Under the pieces are notes generated by a model. It saw only the letters and a program-made list of their open reading frames with translations. It was not told where the DNA came from and searched no databases. Both the position numbers and the translations under genes were made by a program. This document shows positions 1-11,264 of a stretch of DNA of 64,000 bases, in pieces. Source of the DNA: Megalopta genalis. Its lineage: Eukaryota > Arthropoda > Insecta > Hymenoptera > Halictidae. Within the stretch, counting starts at the first letter, position 1, and every line of letters begins with the position of its first letter. The stretch is taken from NCBI RefSeq assembly GCF_051020955.1, contig NC_135026.1, forward strand, positions 7,912,501-7,976,500. Reading direction: 5' to 3'.

Positions 1-577
1 ATGATCTTTTTCTGACGCATTTCGGCTTTCGATATGGTTTGTGCTGGTTCATGACGCTTGGACCATGACCTTTTTCGATTAATGTTATTGTAAACGATCC
101 ATTTTTCATAACCAGTGATAATTCGTTTCAAAAAGGGATCGATTGCGTTACGTTTAAATTGCGTATCGCAAATGCTGATTCGTTCTGTTAAGTGAATTTC
201 TTTCAATTCATGCGGGATCCAATTATCGAGCTTTTTAACAAGTCCAAGACATCTTATGTGATATTCAATTGTTGCGCGCGATACATTTAACCTTATTGCA
301 ATCTCTCGTACAGTTATACGACGATTCGATTCAATTATGGCTTTGATTTTGTCATCGTCAACTTCAGAAGGTCGTTCAGAACGTTGGTCATCTTTGAGTG
401 AAAAATCTTCAGAACGAAATTTTTTCAACCAATTCTGACACGCGCGTTCTGCTAAGCAATCGACGCCATAAACTTCACATATCTCTTTGCGAGCCTCCGC
501 CGCTTTCTTGCCTATATGAAAATAAGAAAGCAAAATATGTCGAAAATGTTCATTTTTGCACTTTATGTTAAAATTAA
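1..577 (-). pseudogene. mariner transposase, partial, first catalytic Asp replaced
   Basis: Minus-strand frame readable as HFRHILLSYF...GKKAAEARKEICEVYG...KKFRSEDFSLKDD...REIAIRLN...WIPHELKEIHL...ITGYEKW and on to the window edge without a stop. In mariner transposases the ITGDEKW motif holds the first aspartate of the D,D34D triad. Here it reads ITGYEKW, so this copy should be inactive. The initiation codon seems out of frame with the conserved start. The helix-turn-helix segment TVREIAIRLN is intact here, whereas the second copy lost part of it. The remaining catalytic residues lie beyond the window. Confidence 0.85.
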
Positions 578-749
578 CAGCAAACTATCAGTTGTAGACA
601 AAACTACACGGAATTTGTTTCTATAGTAACCTAAACGAGTCAATTACCAAAGCTGAAGACAAAAAAATTATAACCTTAACAAAAGAATGACAATGCAAAC
701 ATAACGCCATTTATTGGTGCAAATCAAAATTACTTTCTTGCCAACCGAA
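1..749 (-). mobile_element. mariner transposon, 5' part, cut by window edge
   Basis: The terminal inverted repeat, read on the minus strand, is TTCGGTTGGCAAGAAAGTAA. It starts at 749 and is flanked by the TA at 750-751, the target site mariner elements duplicate. From about 580 down to 1 the minus strand carries a continuous mariner transposase reading frame. It includes the N-terminal helix-turn-helix region and the WIPHEL motif (W[VI]PHEL is a mariner signature). The element runs off the left edge. The body is very similar to the second copy at 1422-2645, which points the other way. Confidence 0.9.
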
Positions 750-1421
750 TATTAATTCAAAAATATATACAGGCTCATTCTATGTGAAACAAATCAGTTT
801 TGTACCTCGATATCAATGATTTTGATAATATTGAAATATATTGTAGTCCGTATACAATTAGGTGGAGGGAGGCGGTGGTAAGTTATTAATTTTCTAATTT
901 CGAAATTATTTAAGAATTACAACCCCCAAAAGTTTCCAGTTTTCCTTGATTTATACGGAAATTGCCTTCACGTTCGAATTTATGTCTTCGAAACTATGAA
1001 AGATACGAAGCTGCGATTTTCTTCTGGCGACCTTGAAGGATATACATGCCTGAAAAAATTTTGTCCCAAGAAATAACAGTATCTTGTTTTATCTAAAAAA
1101 AAAATCAAATTATTTCCGCTTTGAAAATTTCATCCGCGACATTCATTCGAAAGCCTGCCAAAAATACGTTCGTCTTCTGCGGGCTCCTCTCCTTTCACCA
1201 TTCCAATTTCTCAATTCGCTCGCAGAAGACCAACTGTATTTTCCTCAAATTCACGCTAAATTAGCTTCACGACGACATCCACTGTTCGACCAATGACCAA
1301 CGATTGAAGAGAACTGCGCCCAAGAGAACATTCGAAGTACAAACGCGCGCGCCTGCCCTCTTTAAACAAGCGTCCTGATCAATAAACAAAGAAGGCACGT
1401 AACAGTGCAAATTCGAAACTA
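750..1421. other. AT-rich spacer between the two mariners
   Basis: I see no gene here. The stretch is AT-rich and separates the 5' ends of the two divergent mariner copies. One short frame at 1084-1296 has no recognisable domain. Confidence 0.6.
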
Positions 1422-2645
1422 TTGGGTTGGCAAGAAAGTAACTTCAGTTTGCACCAAGAGATAGCGTTATGTTTGCATTGTTAAGGTTATAATTTTTTTG
1501 TCTTGTAGTCTGTGTAGTTTTGTTTACAACTGATAGTTTGCTGTCAATTTTAACGTGTAGTGCAAAAATAAACATTTTCGACACATTTTACGTTTTTATT
1601 CTCATAAAGGCAAGCAAGCGGCCGAGGCTCGCAAAGAGATATGAGAAGTTTATGGCGTCGATTGCTTAACAGAACACGCGTGTCAGAATTGGTTGAAAAA
1701 ATTTCGTTCTGAAGATTTTTCACTCAAAGATGACCAACGTTCTGAACGACCTTCTGAAGTTGACGATGACAAAATCGAAGCCATAATTGAATCGAATCGT
1801 CGTATTGCAATAAGGTTAAATGCATCGCACGCAACAATTGAATATCACATAAGATGTTTTGGACTTGTTAAAAAGTTCGATAATTGGATCCCGCATGAAT
1901 TGAAAGAAATTCACTTAACAGAACGAATCAGCATTTGCGATACGCAATTTAAACGTAACGCAATCGATCCCTTTTTGAAACGAATTATCACTGGTTATGA
2001 AAAATGGATCGTTTACAATAACATTAATCGAAAAAGGTCATGGTCCAAGCGTGATGAACCAGCACAAACCATATCGAAAGCCGAATTGCGTCAGAAAAAG
2101 ATCATGCTGTCAATTTGGTGGGACTAAAAGAGGTGTTGTGTATTTTGAGCTGCTTCCAAGCGAACAAACGATCGATTCGGATGTTTACTGCCAACAACAT
2201 ATGAAATGGGAGGAAGCAATCAAAGTGAAAAGGCCAGAATTGGCAAATCGCAAAGGAATCCTGTTCCAACACCTCAATGCGCGGCCTCGCACATCTTTAG
2301 CAACGCGTTCAAAATTATTGGAGCTTGGTTGGGGAGTGATGTCGCATCCTCTATGTAACCCCGATCCTGCACCATCGGATTAGCATTTATTTCGAAGTTT
2401 ACAAAACTTTTTAAATGGTAAAAATTTTAATAATAACGATAACCTCAACATCGCACTTGAATGAATTTTTCACTGATGAGGTCCAGAAGTTTTATGAGCG
2501 CGGAATCATGAAGTTACCAGAAAGACGGCAAAAGGTCATCGAAAAGAATGGAAAATATTTGACCGAATAAAGTTCATTTCTTGTACAGAAAAAATGGAGT
2601 TTTATTTCGCATTGAAATACCGAAATTACTTTCCTGCCAAACCAA
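1422..2645 (+). mobile_element. mariner transposon, full length, decayed
   Basis: Complete element of about 1224 bp, close to the usual 1.3 kb for mariner. The left terminal repeat begins TTGGGTTGGCAAGAAAGTAA at 1422 and the right one ends TTACTTTCCTGCCAAACCAA at 2645. TA dinucleotides flank both ends (1420-1421 and 2646-2647), which is the expected target-site duplication. It lies head to head with the copy at 1-749, with about 670 bp of unrelated AT-rich DNA between their 5' ends. Confidence 0.93.
1569..2570 (+). pseudogene. mariner transposase pseudogene
   Basis: Mariner-family DDE transposase remnant whose reading must switch frame. Visible damage: no in-frame ATG at the conserved start near 1569; a TGA at 1642-1644 where the sister copy has TGT; loss of several codons in the helix-turn-helix, so REIAIRLN became only AIRLN near 1805; and a frameshift at about 2126 just after IWWD. 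The frame then resumes as GVVYFELLPSEQ and runs to a stop at 2568-2570. The first catalytic aspartate is tyrosine (ITGYEKW, codon 1996-1998). The second motif, normally HQDNARPH, reads FQHLNARPR, so that aspartate is gone too. The third, in NPDPAPSD, is kept. The protein cannot be active. Confidence 0.92.
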
Positions 2646-2659
2646 TATAAATCCTAGCA

Positions 2660-3380
2660 GATAGACCGATGCGACGAAAATCGAACGTTGGCCGCGAGTT
2701 GCCAGAACGGCGTGCGGAGGTTTGACCGGCGTCGGACCAGCGGAGACGGACAGGCGACCTTGACATTGAGGCTGCTCCTTGCCCGTGGCCCGGCTGGTTC
2801 GATAGAGCTGCACGGTGGTGCTGCAGGCGAACGCGATCCAGCCCCAAGGTCGCGTCCCAACCGGATCAACGGTGGCCGCGCGCGGAGCACTCGCAACGAA
2901 CGCCCCCGCCGTTCGCCTAAAGCCCTGCTGATCCCCCGGGATCATCCTCCCCCGCGGTCGGGCAATTAGCCGAGCGTGCTCCACGGACCACTTCCGGCGC
3001 TCCCAGGATCCTGGATCGCGGTAATCCCCGGACCGACCTCTTCCGGATCTGTTTGCGCGAGCGGCGCCGCGCCGCGGCGCGGTTAGGACAGGCGCAACGC
3101 GCCGGGGAACTAGACTCTTCAGGGTTACGCCGCGATCAGGGTTACACACGTGCCATCCACACATACGTAGACACACACAGAGCGATCGGACTCGTGTACT
3201 GCCGGGTCGAGCCAGCGTTCTGACACACTTGGGCACCGAAGAACCGTCGGATACGGATTTTACGACGCCTCCCGCTTGCCAAGACTTGTCCCGGCACGGG
3301 ATTCCGCGACCGCGGATCTTTAGGGTATCATGCAAATCGCTGCTCTGGTTCACTACTGAGACGCAGTGGCGTGCATAATT
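2660..3380. other. CpG-rich block, no gene recognised
   Basis: About 700 bp with many CpG dinucleotides, unlike the AT-rich flanks. Long frames exist on both strands, notably minus 2574-3353, but they are rich in Arg, Pro and Ala as expected from GC-rich DNA. They have no recognisable domain and overlap on opposite strands. It could be a promoter region, an untranslated exon or a conserved noncoding block. Confidence 0.4.
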
Positions 3381-3420
3381 CGAGATTCAAATATTTCTGT
3401 TTTATATTATTCCTAATATG

Positions 3421-3787
3421 CAGGATATTCCAAAATTATATTATTTTTGGGAAATGACGGTAGTGAGGGGTTCCTGAGGTCATTTGGAGTAACTTTTTCC
3501 TTTACAAAAATTTTCTCCGAGCCATCGTTAACGAGTTATTAACGGAAAGACTCTGACCAATGAGAGGCGAGATTAGTTGGCCCGAGGCAGTCAAGCCAAT
3601 GAGCGGAACTGGGTTTCGTGGGCTTAGTGGCTCGGCCAGCGAAGCGTGCCTCTTATTGGTCAGCGCTTTTCGTTGATAACTCGTAAACAAAGCCGTGGAT
3701 CGCATTTTTGCTAAGGAAAAAGTTACTTGAAATGATCTCAGGTACCTGTCATTTTCCGGAAGTAACGTAATTTTGGGACATCCTGTA
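3421..3787. mobile_element. foldback miniature element, family FB-1, copy A
   Basis: Ends are CAGGATATTCCAAAATTAT and its inverted match ending GGGACATCCTG. Inside, two arms fold on each other: AGTAACTTTTTCCTTTACAA, CGTTAACGAGTTATTAACG and CTGACCAATGAG on the left, then ATTGGTCAG, ATAACTCG and AAGGAAAAAGTTACTT on the right. A GC-rich centre carries AGCCAATGAG and GGCTCGGCC. No coding capacity. This is one of nine copies in the window and has a second module attached at 3861-3976. Confidence 0.85.
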
Positions 3788-3860
3788 TAATATTACTGTT
3801 ATATGTCGCTTTACAATTTTTCTATAAAATCAATAGATAATTAGAGAATATTATTAATTA

Positions 3861-3976
3861 ATTATGGTAGACAATAATAACAGAATAATGAAAAAAGGAG
3901 CGGAATGATAAAGTAATAAAAATAGATTGATAGTAGAGAATTATTCTAGGCTGGTAGTTTTTACTGAAGCACCCTG
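3861..3976 (-). repeat. module attached to FB-1 copy A
   Basis: Reverse complement of 21494-21610, which adjoins FB-1 copy C. Shared words are TCTACTATCAATCTATTTTT, AGCCTAGAATAATTCTC and a CAGGGTG-like end. Copies A and C are therefore the same composite in opposite orientations. Confidence 0.8.
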
Positions 3977-3982
3977 TAGATA

Positions 3983-4600
3983 TATAGATATTTTGTAGGC
4001 CCTGTAAATATTTTGGTAACCTGTAGATATATACAAATTTAATATTTTGTTAAGGTCATTTTTTAAATATACAGGACGACTCTGCTAAAAAGTAACTTGT
4101 ATACTTTTTATGTATATTTGAACAAAAACCAAGCAAGAAAACTGTATTTGGATAATAGAAAATAAAATGTTGGATAATAGAAATATACGAATATCACATA
4201 TCGTTAAGTTTTTGTTTGAACATCACTAAAATCGTAAAAAGTTTGTGTCTATAATTCTTCACACACACATATATATATATGCCTAAATAATAAAGTTTAA
4301 AGAAAAATACATTTAAAGTTCTATTTTCCCAATAATAATTTCGTTTTCGAAACTAATGAAATATTATTTTTACGAAATTTTGTCCTAATGCATATTGAAA
4401 ATAGAATAAATGTAAATATAAATAAATACGACAGAAAAGAAAACTATATAAATATAAATATTTTAACACACTATCTACGCTATTTAAAAAAGCATTCGAT
4501 GTTTCCAAAACTGACAATAAGATGATTCTGACAACAATTATATAACGAAATAAAAAAGAATTAAAGTTTTTAAAAAGGTATTAATATCTCTTCAAAGAGT
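3983..4600. other. AT-rich noncoding DNA
   Basis: Very AT-rich, with a short (AT)n run near 4270. I see nothing gene-like. Confidence 0.6.
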
Positions 4601-4609
4601 GATATAAGG

Positions 4610-5160
4610 TAGCGTTAAGCGATCAAAAATGTGGACGGTCAAGGATATGCGGTACAGTGTTATGGTAGCAGACAACCGGACCGGGACCTTTGGAATGCGC
4701 GATAGCCTAAGAAGAGTAAACGAGGATCGCGCGAGCGCGAAGAGGCTGGAAAGGGACCGTTGATTTCGTGAATGAAACACGGCTGTGTTTCCCGGGGATT
4801 TTCCGCGGGGGTTCTCACAGTTCGAGGAACAATCGCCGACGAAACAGCGGGGCGTGTTACAATTTTCGCCGGGCCGGCTGTATGGATCAGCTGCGAGGCT
4901 TTTATGACCCAGTTTCGGGCGGACAACTTTTATTAGAACATGTAAAAGCAACGCCGGCACCGCGATACGGGTTTTTGCGGATCGGTCGAGAACGCTCGAC
5001 GCCCTTCGAGCACGAGGATCGATCGATCGCTTACACCGGGTGGGACGCGTGTGCAAACGCTCTCGGGAGGCACAGGCTCGCCATGGGCCGGGAGGCTCCC
5101 GAAAGCGGTCAGAAGTCCCGTTTCCTATGTACAGTCGGTGGAAAAAGGTGACCATAATTT
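4610..5160. other. CpG-rich block with overlapping frames, no gene recognised
   Basis: Open frames exist on both strands (minus 4592-5155, plus 4768-5151) over the same GC-rich DNA. Neither shows a known domain, and both are rich in Arg, Ser and Pro as expected from GC composition. I do not call a gene. A promoter or regulatory role is possible but unsupported. Confidence 0.4.
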
Positions 5161-5280
5161 TCGTTCATTTTTAATAACTATTAGCACGGCTGCGCAATAT
5201 GCATTTCATTAGAAAAATAATTTGATCAAATCTTTCTGTCACATGATGACGACCAAAACATGTAAACCCTACAGAAATCA

Positions 5281-5535
5281 GCTGAGGCGATTCCTTGGAC
5301 AAATTGAAGCAACTTTTTCCTTTGCGAAAATGTCCTCCGAGGCTTCGTTAACGAGTTATTAACGAAAAACGCGAGCCAATCAGCGCTCGCGTACAGTTCC
5401 GCACTCGCTCTCTGATTGGTCCGCGTTCTCCGTTAAATATCTCGTAAACGACGCCTCGGACGCAATTTTCGCAAAGGAAAAAGTTGCTTCAAATCACCTG
5501 CGGAGTCTGCCCTTTCAAGGACTTACACAATTTTG
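5281..5535. mobile_element. foldback element FB-1, copy B
   Basis: Contains AAGCAACTTTTTCCTTTGCG, the arm CGTTAACGAGTTATTAACG and its inverted partner, then GCAAAGGAAAAAGTTGCTTC. A shorter GC centre sits between two CCAAT/ATTGG boxes. The CAGGGTG-type ends are not clear, so the copy is eroded at its termini. It lies just downstream of the CIDE-N exon, in the presumed intron. Confidence 0.8.
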
Positions 5536-5783
5536 CTGATTTCTTGTTAAATTGTTGCACATTCGTTGCAAATTAATTATTGACGGTCTTATTGCAACGA
5601 GTTCCTAATCGATCAGTTCGCGTTTGTTATAGATTAGTCGGTGGTAAATTGTGAAAAATCGCAAAGTAGGGCAGAAGTATGCGATTTCAATCGGGAAATA
5701 TTTGTTGCCACTTTTAGGTGCTTTCCGCGGCACGGCGAGGCTTTGAGACGGTATCGATTGCTAGATATTGATGTTACACTCAC

Positions 5784-5885
5784 GTTCAGCTTGGCGCACG
5801 CTTTCCGCTTCAACTCTTGCAGGCTCCTGCAGGCCACGCCGAACTTCCTCGTGCGGCTCACGTCGGTGACCTTGTAGCCCTTCAG
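5784..5885 (-). CDS. Internal exon encoding part of a CIDE-N domain (DFF40/CAD-like favoured, DFF45/ICAD family)
   Basis: A 102-bp exon of 34 codons, phase 0 at both ends. It is preceded on the minus strand by a good acceptor (GATTGTTTCAG) and followed by a strong donor (AAC|GTGAGT). The peptide contains GYKVTDVSRTRKFGVA, then CRSLQELKRKACAKLN. This matches the CIDE-N pattern, with a basic strand, an SR..GVA core and an amphipathic SLQEL..KA helix. CIDE-N domains mediate pairing between the caspase-activated DNase (DFF40/CAD) and its inhibitor DFF45/ICAD, which fragment DNA in apoptosis. The RKFGVA.RS.QE run is closer to DFF40 (DFFB, Drep4-type) than to DFF45 by my recollection, but I cannot exclude another Drep paralogue. 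The rest of the domain and the nuclease exons are not visible downstream (lower coordinates), so they lie beyond the window, in an intron over 5 kb away, or are missing. GC content is higher than the surroundings. Confidence 0.7.
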
Positions 5886-6534
5886 CTGAAACAATCGCCG
5901 GAGCTTTGTGTCAGAGGGTAAACTCGGCCATCGGTGTGTAATCGCGTCCGCCACGGAACACGCTTCGGTCTTACGCGCGTTCACGTTCACGGAACTTCGC
6001 CGTTCGACGGAGTTTCGGTAGGTATTTAGTTTGTGCGAATAATGCACGATCGATTATTTATTACGAAACTATTAAAACGAGTCTGCAACGACCGAATATT
6101 CGAAAATAATTTCATTCTGATCATTTTCAAATGAATACACTTTTTTCGAGAATCTGTACAATTTGTGTCTCGATTTTTAATCGGGCATTTTCCCAAAATT
6201 AACAAAGCATTTTATGCTACAGGTAAACATATTTATAACGTTTTTATATGCATTTATAAAAACAACGTTCGCGAGCAGAATTTTTCGAAAATAATACTTT
6301 AACCTTGAAAATGTCCATGTGTCTATATGGCTCTAATTTCGCATGGAGCTTCTTACATGGAGCTTTTTACATAAGAATAATATTTGTAAGAAAGAGATGT
6401 TAGGTTATGTCGAAAATTTCGTGAAGTATGTATTTGTTTAACATCGTGTAAGGAAACAGAAATGATCGACTTAGAGAGGTAATCGTTTTGAAAGAGAAAT
6501 CTCCAACTGAAGCAAACTTATTGTTTTCTTTATA
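5886..6534. other. Presumed intron of the CIDE-N gene
   Basis: AT-rich sequence with no repeat family and no further exon that I can recognise. Confidence 0.45.
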
Positions 6535-6726
6535 CAGGGTGGGTCACTTGACTTGCACAACTCGAATAACTTTTAAATTATACTTTTCACAAGAGAAGTT
6601 ATTAAATATTAATTTTCTTATATAATCAGAGATGTTTAAGTTTTCAAGATCGACTTCTAAACAACGATTTCAAGTGATTTGATTTAAATAATTATTTGAG
6701 GTATGCAACTTACGTGAGTCACCCTA
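6535..6726. mobile_element. Miniature inverted-repeat element, CAGGGTGGGTCAC ends
   Basis: About 190 bp between TA dinucleotides. It starts CAGGGTGGGTCACTTGAC and ends ACGTGAGTCACCCTA, so it has short terminal inverted repeats and no coding capacity. The interior words ATAACTTTTAAATTATACTT resemble the inner part of the nested elements at 34090-34261. This appears to be a solo copy of that inner unit. Confidence 0.75.
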
Positions 6727-7048
6727 TATAGCACTACGACAGACTCGATACGATATTTAGTAACGATGAAATAACAGAAACAAAACAATATTTGGCAACG
6801 ATAAATTAACAGAAACGAAACAACATTAAGTAACAATAAAATAGCAGAATCGAAATAATGTTTACCAGCAAACTGTTTTCATACTGTAAAATAATTTAAT
6901 TAAAGACAATGGATACTGTAGTCGAAATAAAATGGGACAGAGTATAGATGTTTCTGTCAATATAAAGAGACAAGGAGGCGGCTGGCACAGTCGGTTGACA
7001 ATTCCATTGAGATCCGAATGGAACGGAAAGCCGAGGTTACAAGGAGAG

Positions 7049-7507
7049 ATTCCTAGGCGTGACACTTACTTTTTGATGAGATTTTGCACGGAGGTAGAGC
7101 TCGTGAAACTGAACCTAATGATACCCGAATTTGGTTGCAGACGGCTTATAGTTTTTGAGATATTTAATGTTAAAGTTGTTAATAACAAAGCTAGAAAGAC
7201 GAGCCGCCGCGCCGAGTCGCGTTCAGGCAGTGCTCGCAAGTGGTGGGGGAATGGTAGAGAGGGCACGTTAGGAATTGAAGCGCGTGAGTCTTACCCCCAC
7301 TTCATCACTCGCGAGCGCTCCTCTGGCATCACTGCCTCCCCACTCCGCCGGACGTTGCCACGGCGCTCCGTTACTAACAACTTTAACATTGAATATCTCA
7401 GAAACTATAAGCCGCGTACACACAAAACCAGGTATCATTGGATTCAGTTTTACGAACTCTATCACCGTGCATAGTCTCGTCAAAAAGTGAGTAGCATACC
7501 TGGGAAG
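7049..7507. mobile_element. Foldback element, family FB-2
   Basis: Near-complete palindrome of about 450 bp. Left arm: ACTTACTTTTTGATGAGATT, CCTAATGATACC, GGCTTATAGTTTTTGAGATA, TTTAATGTTAAAGTTGTTA. Right arm carries the inverted forms: TAACAACTTTAACATTGAAT, ATCTCAGAAACTATAAGCC, GGTATCATTGG, GTCTCGTCAAAAAGTGAGTA. The arms are AT-rich and the centre is GC-rich, the same plan as FB-1 but with unrelated sequence. Open frames on both strands here are by-products of the palindrome. Confidence 0.85.
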
Positions 7508-8930
7508 TCGGTCCGGTTCACTAATCTCGCGAACAATTTCAATCCAAGAGGCTAGTGCAGCAATTTGTAGGGACGTTAAAGCGGCCTGCAGGGACAAGTT
7601 GGGCACGTGCGGCCGTTTCAGAAAGGAAATGTTCTCGTTCCACGGGGAAACTCGTGCCGCGTGTACCATTGGACGGAGTAATTGGCCACTTCTCCGAGGC
7701 TTTATTTAGTAGACGTTGCCGTAAGATTGTTATATTATTCATGGCCGACTATGCTCGCGAATGTGAATCGGGACGGGTACGACCGCGTACACGGGGAGGA
7801 AGTTTGATAACGCGGATGTAATCAAGAAGCACGCGGTCCTCGATAAAACTTTACTCGGGTGCTGCTGCCCGTAAAGAATTCGACGGGACAGCCGTACTCG
7901 AACGTAGCTTCTGCAAATGGCGGCGTCGCTGGAACTGTCCTTGCTCGACAACGACATGGTCGTAACGTGGGAATTGATAAAAATCACTGGAATATTGGGT
8001 CACGATAGACCCTTAATGAAAACTGTAAAAACATATTTGTTAATTCAATTTGTGTTGATCTGGTTGATGGAATAATAAAAAGTTGGAAAATTATGCATTC
8101 GTTAGAAAATAAAATTAATTCACCATGTTGGGGTCATGAGTGACCCCACCATACCACTTGAGCTTAAATTAGCACGGTTTCTTCAGCAAAACGTATTTCG
8201 ATCTACATATAAAATTAATGATTATAAACAAATCTCTAAGGAATTTCCAGTGGTAATTATTTTTAACGAAATTCGAACGATATTTTCAATTGCATAAATT
8301 TGCGATTAACTTCTTAGGAACGTTGCATGCTTTTAGTAGATTCTTTCAGATGAGAAATCATATCAATTTCATTATCCCTTAAAATCATAACCTAAGTTAG
8401 CTAAAAAAATCTTTACGCAAAATCAAGAGCACTTAATTTTTTTTAAATAATCCTATCTTGTCTCAAGTATTGTAATTACGGAAACCATGTATTTTTCTGT
8501 GGCACAAAAATTACTAAACAAAAATCGACTCGAAAGAGACTCGATCAATGATGGGACTCGATGTTTACAAAGAACAATTGTCATGGAATAAAACGTGAAG
8601 GAGTTGAGAAAATCTGGAGCCGGAGTGCGCAAGTTTCGGATCTTTGATTGGTGAAAAGCGAGCCGAGTTGCCGGGAGAAGCGTTTTACGGAATCCCCTAA
8701 GCGTAAATCGCCGACCGTGCGCGCGCGAGGAGAGAAATATGAGCGGTGGGACGAAAATGGGAGCCTCGACTTCCACGGGATCCAAGACTTAACCTAGGGG
8801 ATCCATTAGCGTAACGAGGGAGGGCTTAATGAAATCGAGGAAATTCCGACGACGGAACGCTTCCACTACCACTCTCTCTATCGCTTCATCCGATCGGTTT
8901 CTCTTCTGTATCCTTGCTCCCTCATATTTC
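7508..8930. other. Unique sequence with one speculative minus-strand start exon
   Basis: No repeat family is obvious. On the minus strand an ATG at 7957-7955 in good context opens a serine-rich start (MSLSSKDSSSDAAICRSY). It could be a first coding exon upstream of the CIDE-N exon. No convincing donor links them, so I do not call it. The 8600-8830 part is GC-richer; the rest is AT-rich. Confidence 0.35.
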
Positions 8931-8982
8931 CTCTCTCATATTTTCTCTCTCTCTCTCTCTCTCTCTCTTTCATACTCTTTAT

Positions 8983-9025
<43 letters not shown>

Positions 9026-10254
9026 AAATGATCTCTCTTCCTCTCTCAGTCTCTCTCTTTCTCAGATGCAGCTTCTCTCTCAGCCTTGGTGTCACTCTTA
9101 GACTCTCTCTCTCAGTCTTTCTGTCAGGCTATCTCCCCCCCTCTCTCTCTTTTCCTCTCTCCCACTCTGAGTCTTAGCCTCTCTCACTCTCAGTTTCAGC
9201 ATATCTTTCTCCCTCCCTCTCTCAGTCTCTTCCTTTTCAATCTCAGCCTCTCTCTCTCTCTCTCTTTTTCCCTCAGTCTCTCTTTCTCAGTCTTCCTTTC
9301 TTTCTCTCTTAGATCTTCTGTCATACTCCCTCCCCCTCTCTCCTACTCTCTCTCTCTCCCTCTCTCTGCCTGTCTGTCTCAGTCTTTCTCTTTTTCAGTT
9401 TCAGTCCTCCTCTTTTTCAGTCTCAGTCCTCTTCTTTTTCAGTCTCAGTCCTCCTCTCTATCAGTCTCTCTCTCTCTCTCTCTCTCTGACTCTTTCTCAG
9501 TCTCTCTTTCTCTCTGTCTTTCCTTCTCTCTCCCTCTTAACCTCTCTCAGACTCAGTCTGTCTTTCTTCCACTCTCTTAGTCTTTCTGTCAGACTCTCTC
9601 TTTCTCTCTCTCTCTTTCTCTCTCTGTCTCCCTCTTTCTCAGTCTCAGCTTCTCTCTCCATGTCTCAATCTTCCTCTCTCTCAGACTTTCCCTTTCCATT
9701 ATTCCCCCCTCTCTCTCTTTTTTTCTATATTTTTTCTTCTCGTCAGTCTGCCTTCCTTCATTCTCTCCTATTTTCTCTGTCTTTCTTTTTCTCTTTCTCT
9801 CTCACATTCTGTCTTTGTCGTCTCCCACTTCTTTCACACACTCCCTTCACTTTTTCAGTCTCCCTCTCGCAGTCTATTTTTCTCTCTCTTTCTTTCTTTC
9901 TCTGTTCCTCTTTCTGTCTTTTTCCTCTCTCTCTCTTTCTTTCTCTACTTCTCTCTTTCTTGCACTTAATCTTCCTTCTACAATCATTCTCTTTCTCTCT
10001 ATTTTTCTTTCTCTCCATTATCTTACGTTTTCGTTCTTTCATATTCTCTCCGAATTCCTCTTTTGTCCCTCTCTTTCTGTTTCCTTCCTCCCTCACTTTC
10101 TTCTTACTCTGCTCTGTTTCCGTGTATCAGTCTCTCTTTCTCTCTCTTTCATTCTGTATCATTCTCTCTCTGTCTTTCCTTTTTCTTTTTCCACTTTTCC
10201 TGTCTCTCATTGATTTCCTCTGTCCTCTCCGCCTGTTCCCTTTTCTGATCCACT
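8925..10254. repeat. Polypyrimidine (CT/TCTCTC) tract, first block
   Basis: About 1.3 kb that is almost wholly C and T on the plus strand. It contains runs of (CT)n and recurrent CTCTCAGTCTC, CTCTTTCTC and TCAGTCTCAGTCCT words. Long Ser/Leu/Phe-rich frames on the plus strand and Arg/Glu-rich frames on the minus strand are artefacts of the repeat. Confidence 0.95.
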
Positions 10255-10386
10255 TGCTGCCTTTTGTTGGCGAGATTGATTACACCGGGACCGATTACTA
10301 TCGATAAGTGGATAACGATGTCACCTGTCAATACAAATTAGCATCTATGTATCCATAAATTAAATCGCGGTGCGGTTAATTTAACA
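10255..10386. other. Unique island inside the polypyrimidine tract
   Basis: About 130 bp of ordinary mixed sequence interrupts the two pyrimidine blocks. No feature is recognised in it. Confidence 0.6.

Positions 10387-11264
<878 letters not shown>

Noticed and set aside
1997..2383. Second mariner frame as an independent gene
   Set aside because: It is the 3' half of the same transposase after a frameshift near 2126, so it is covered by the pseudogene.
2574..3353. 259-codon minus frame in the GC-rich block
   Set aside because: No domain, skewed to Arg/Pro/Ala as random GC-rich DNA would be, overlaps other frames, and its 3' end runs into the mariner terminal repeat.
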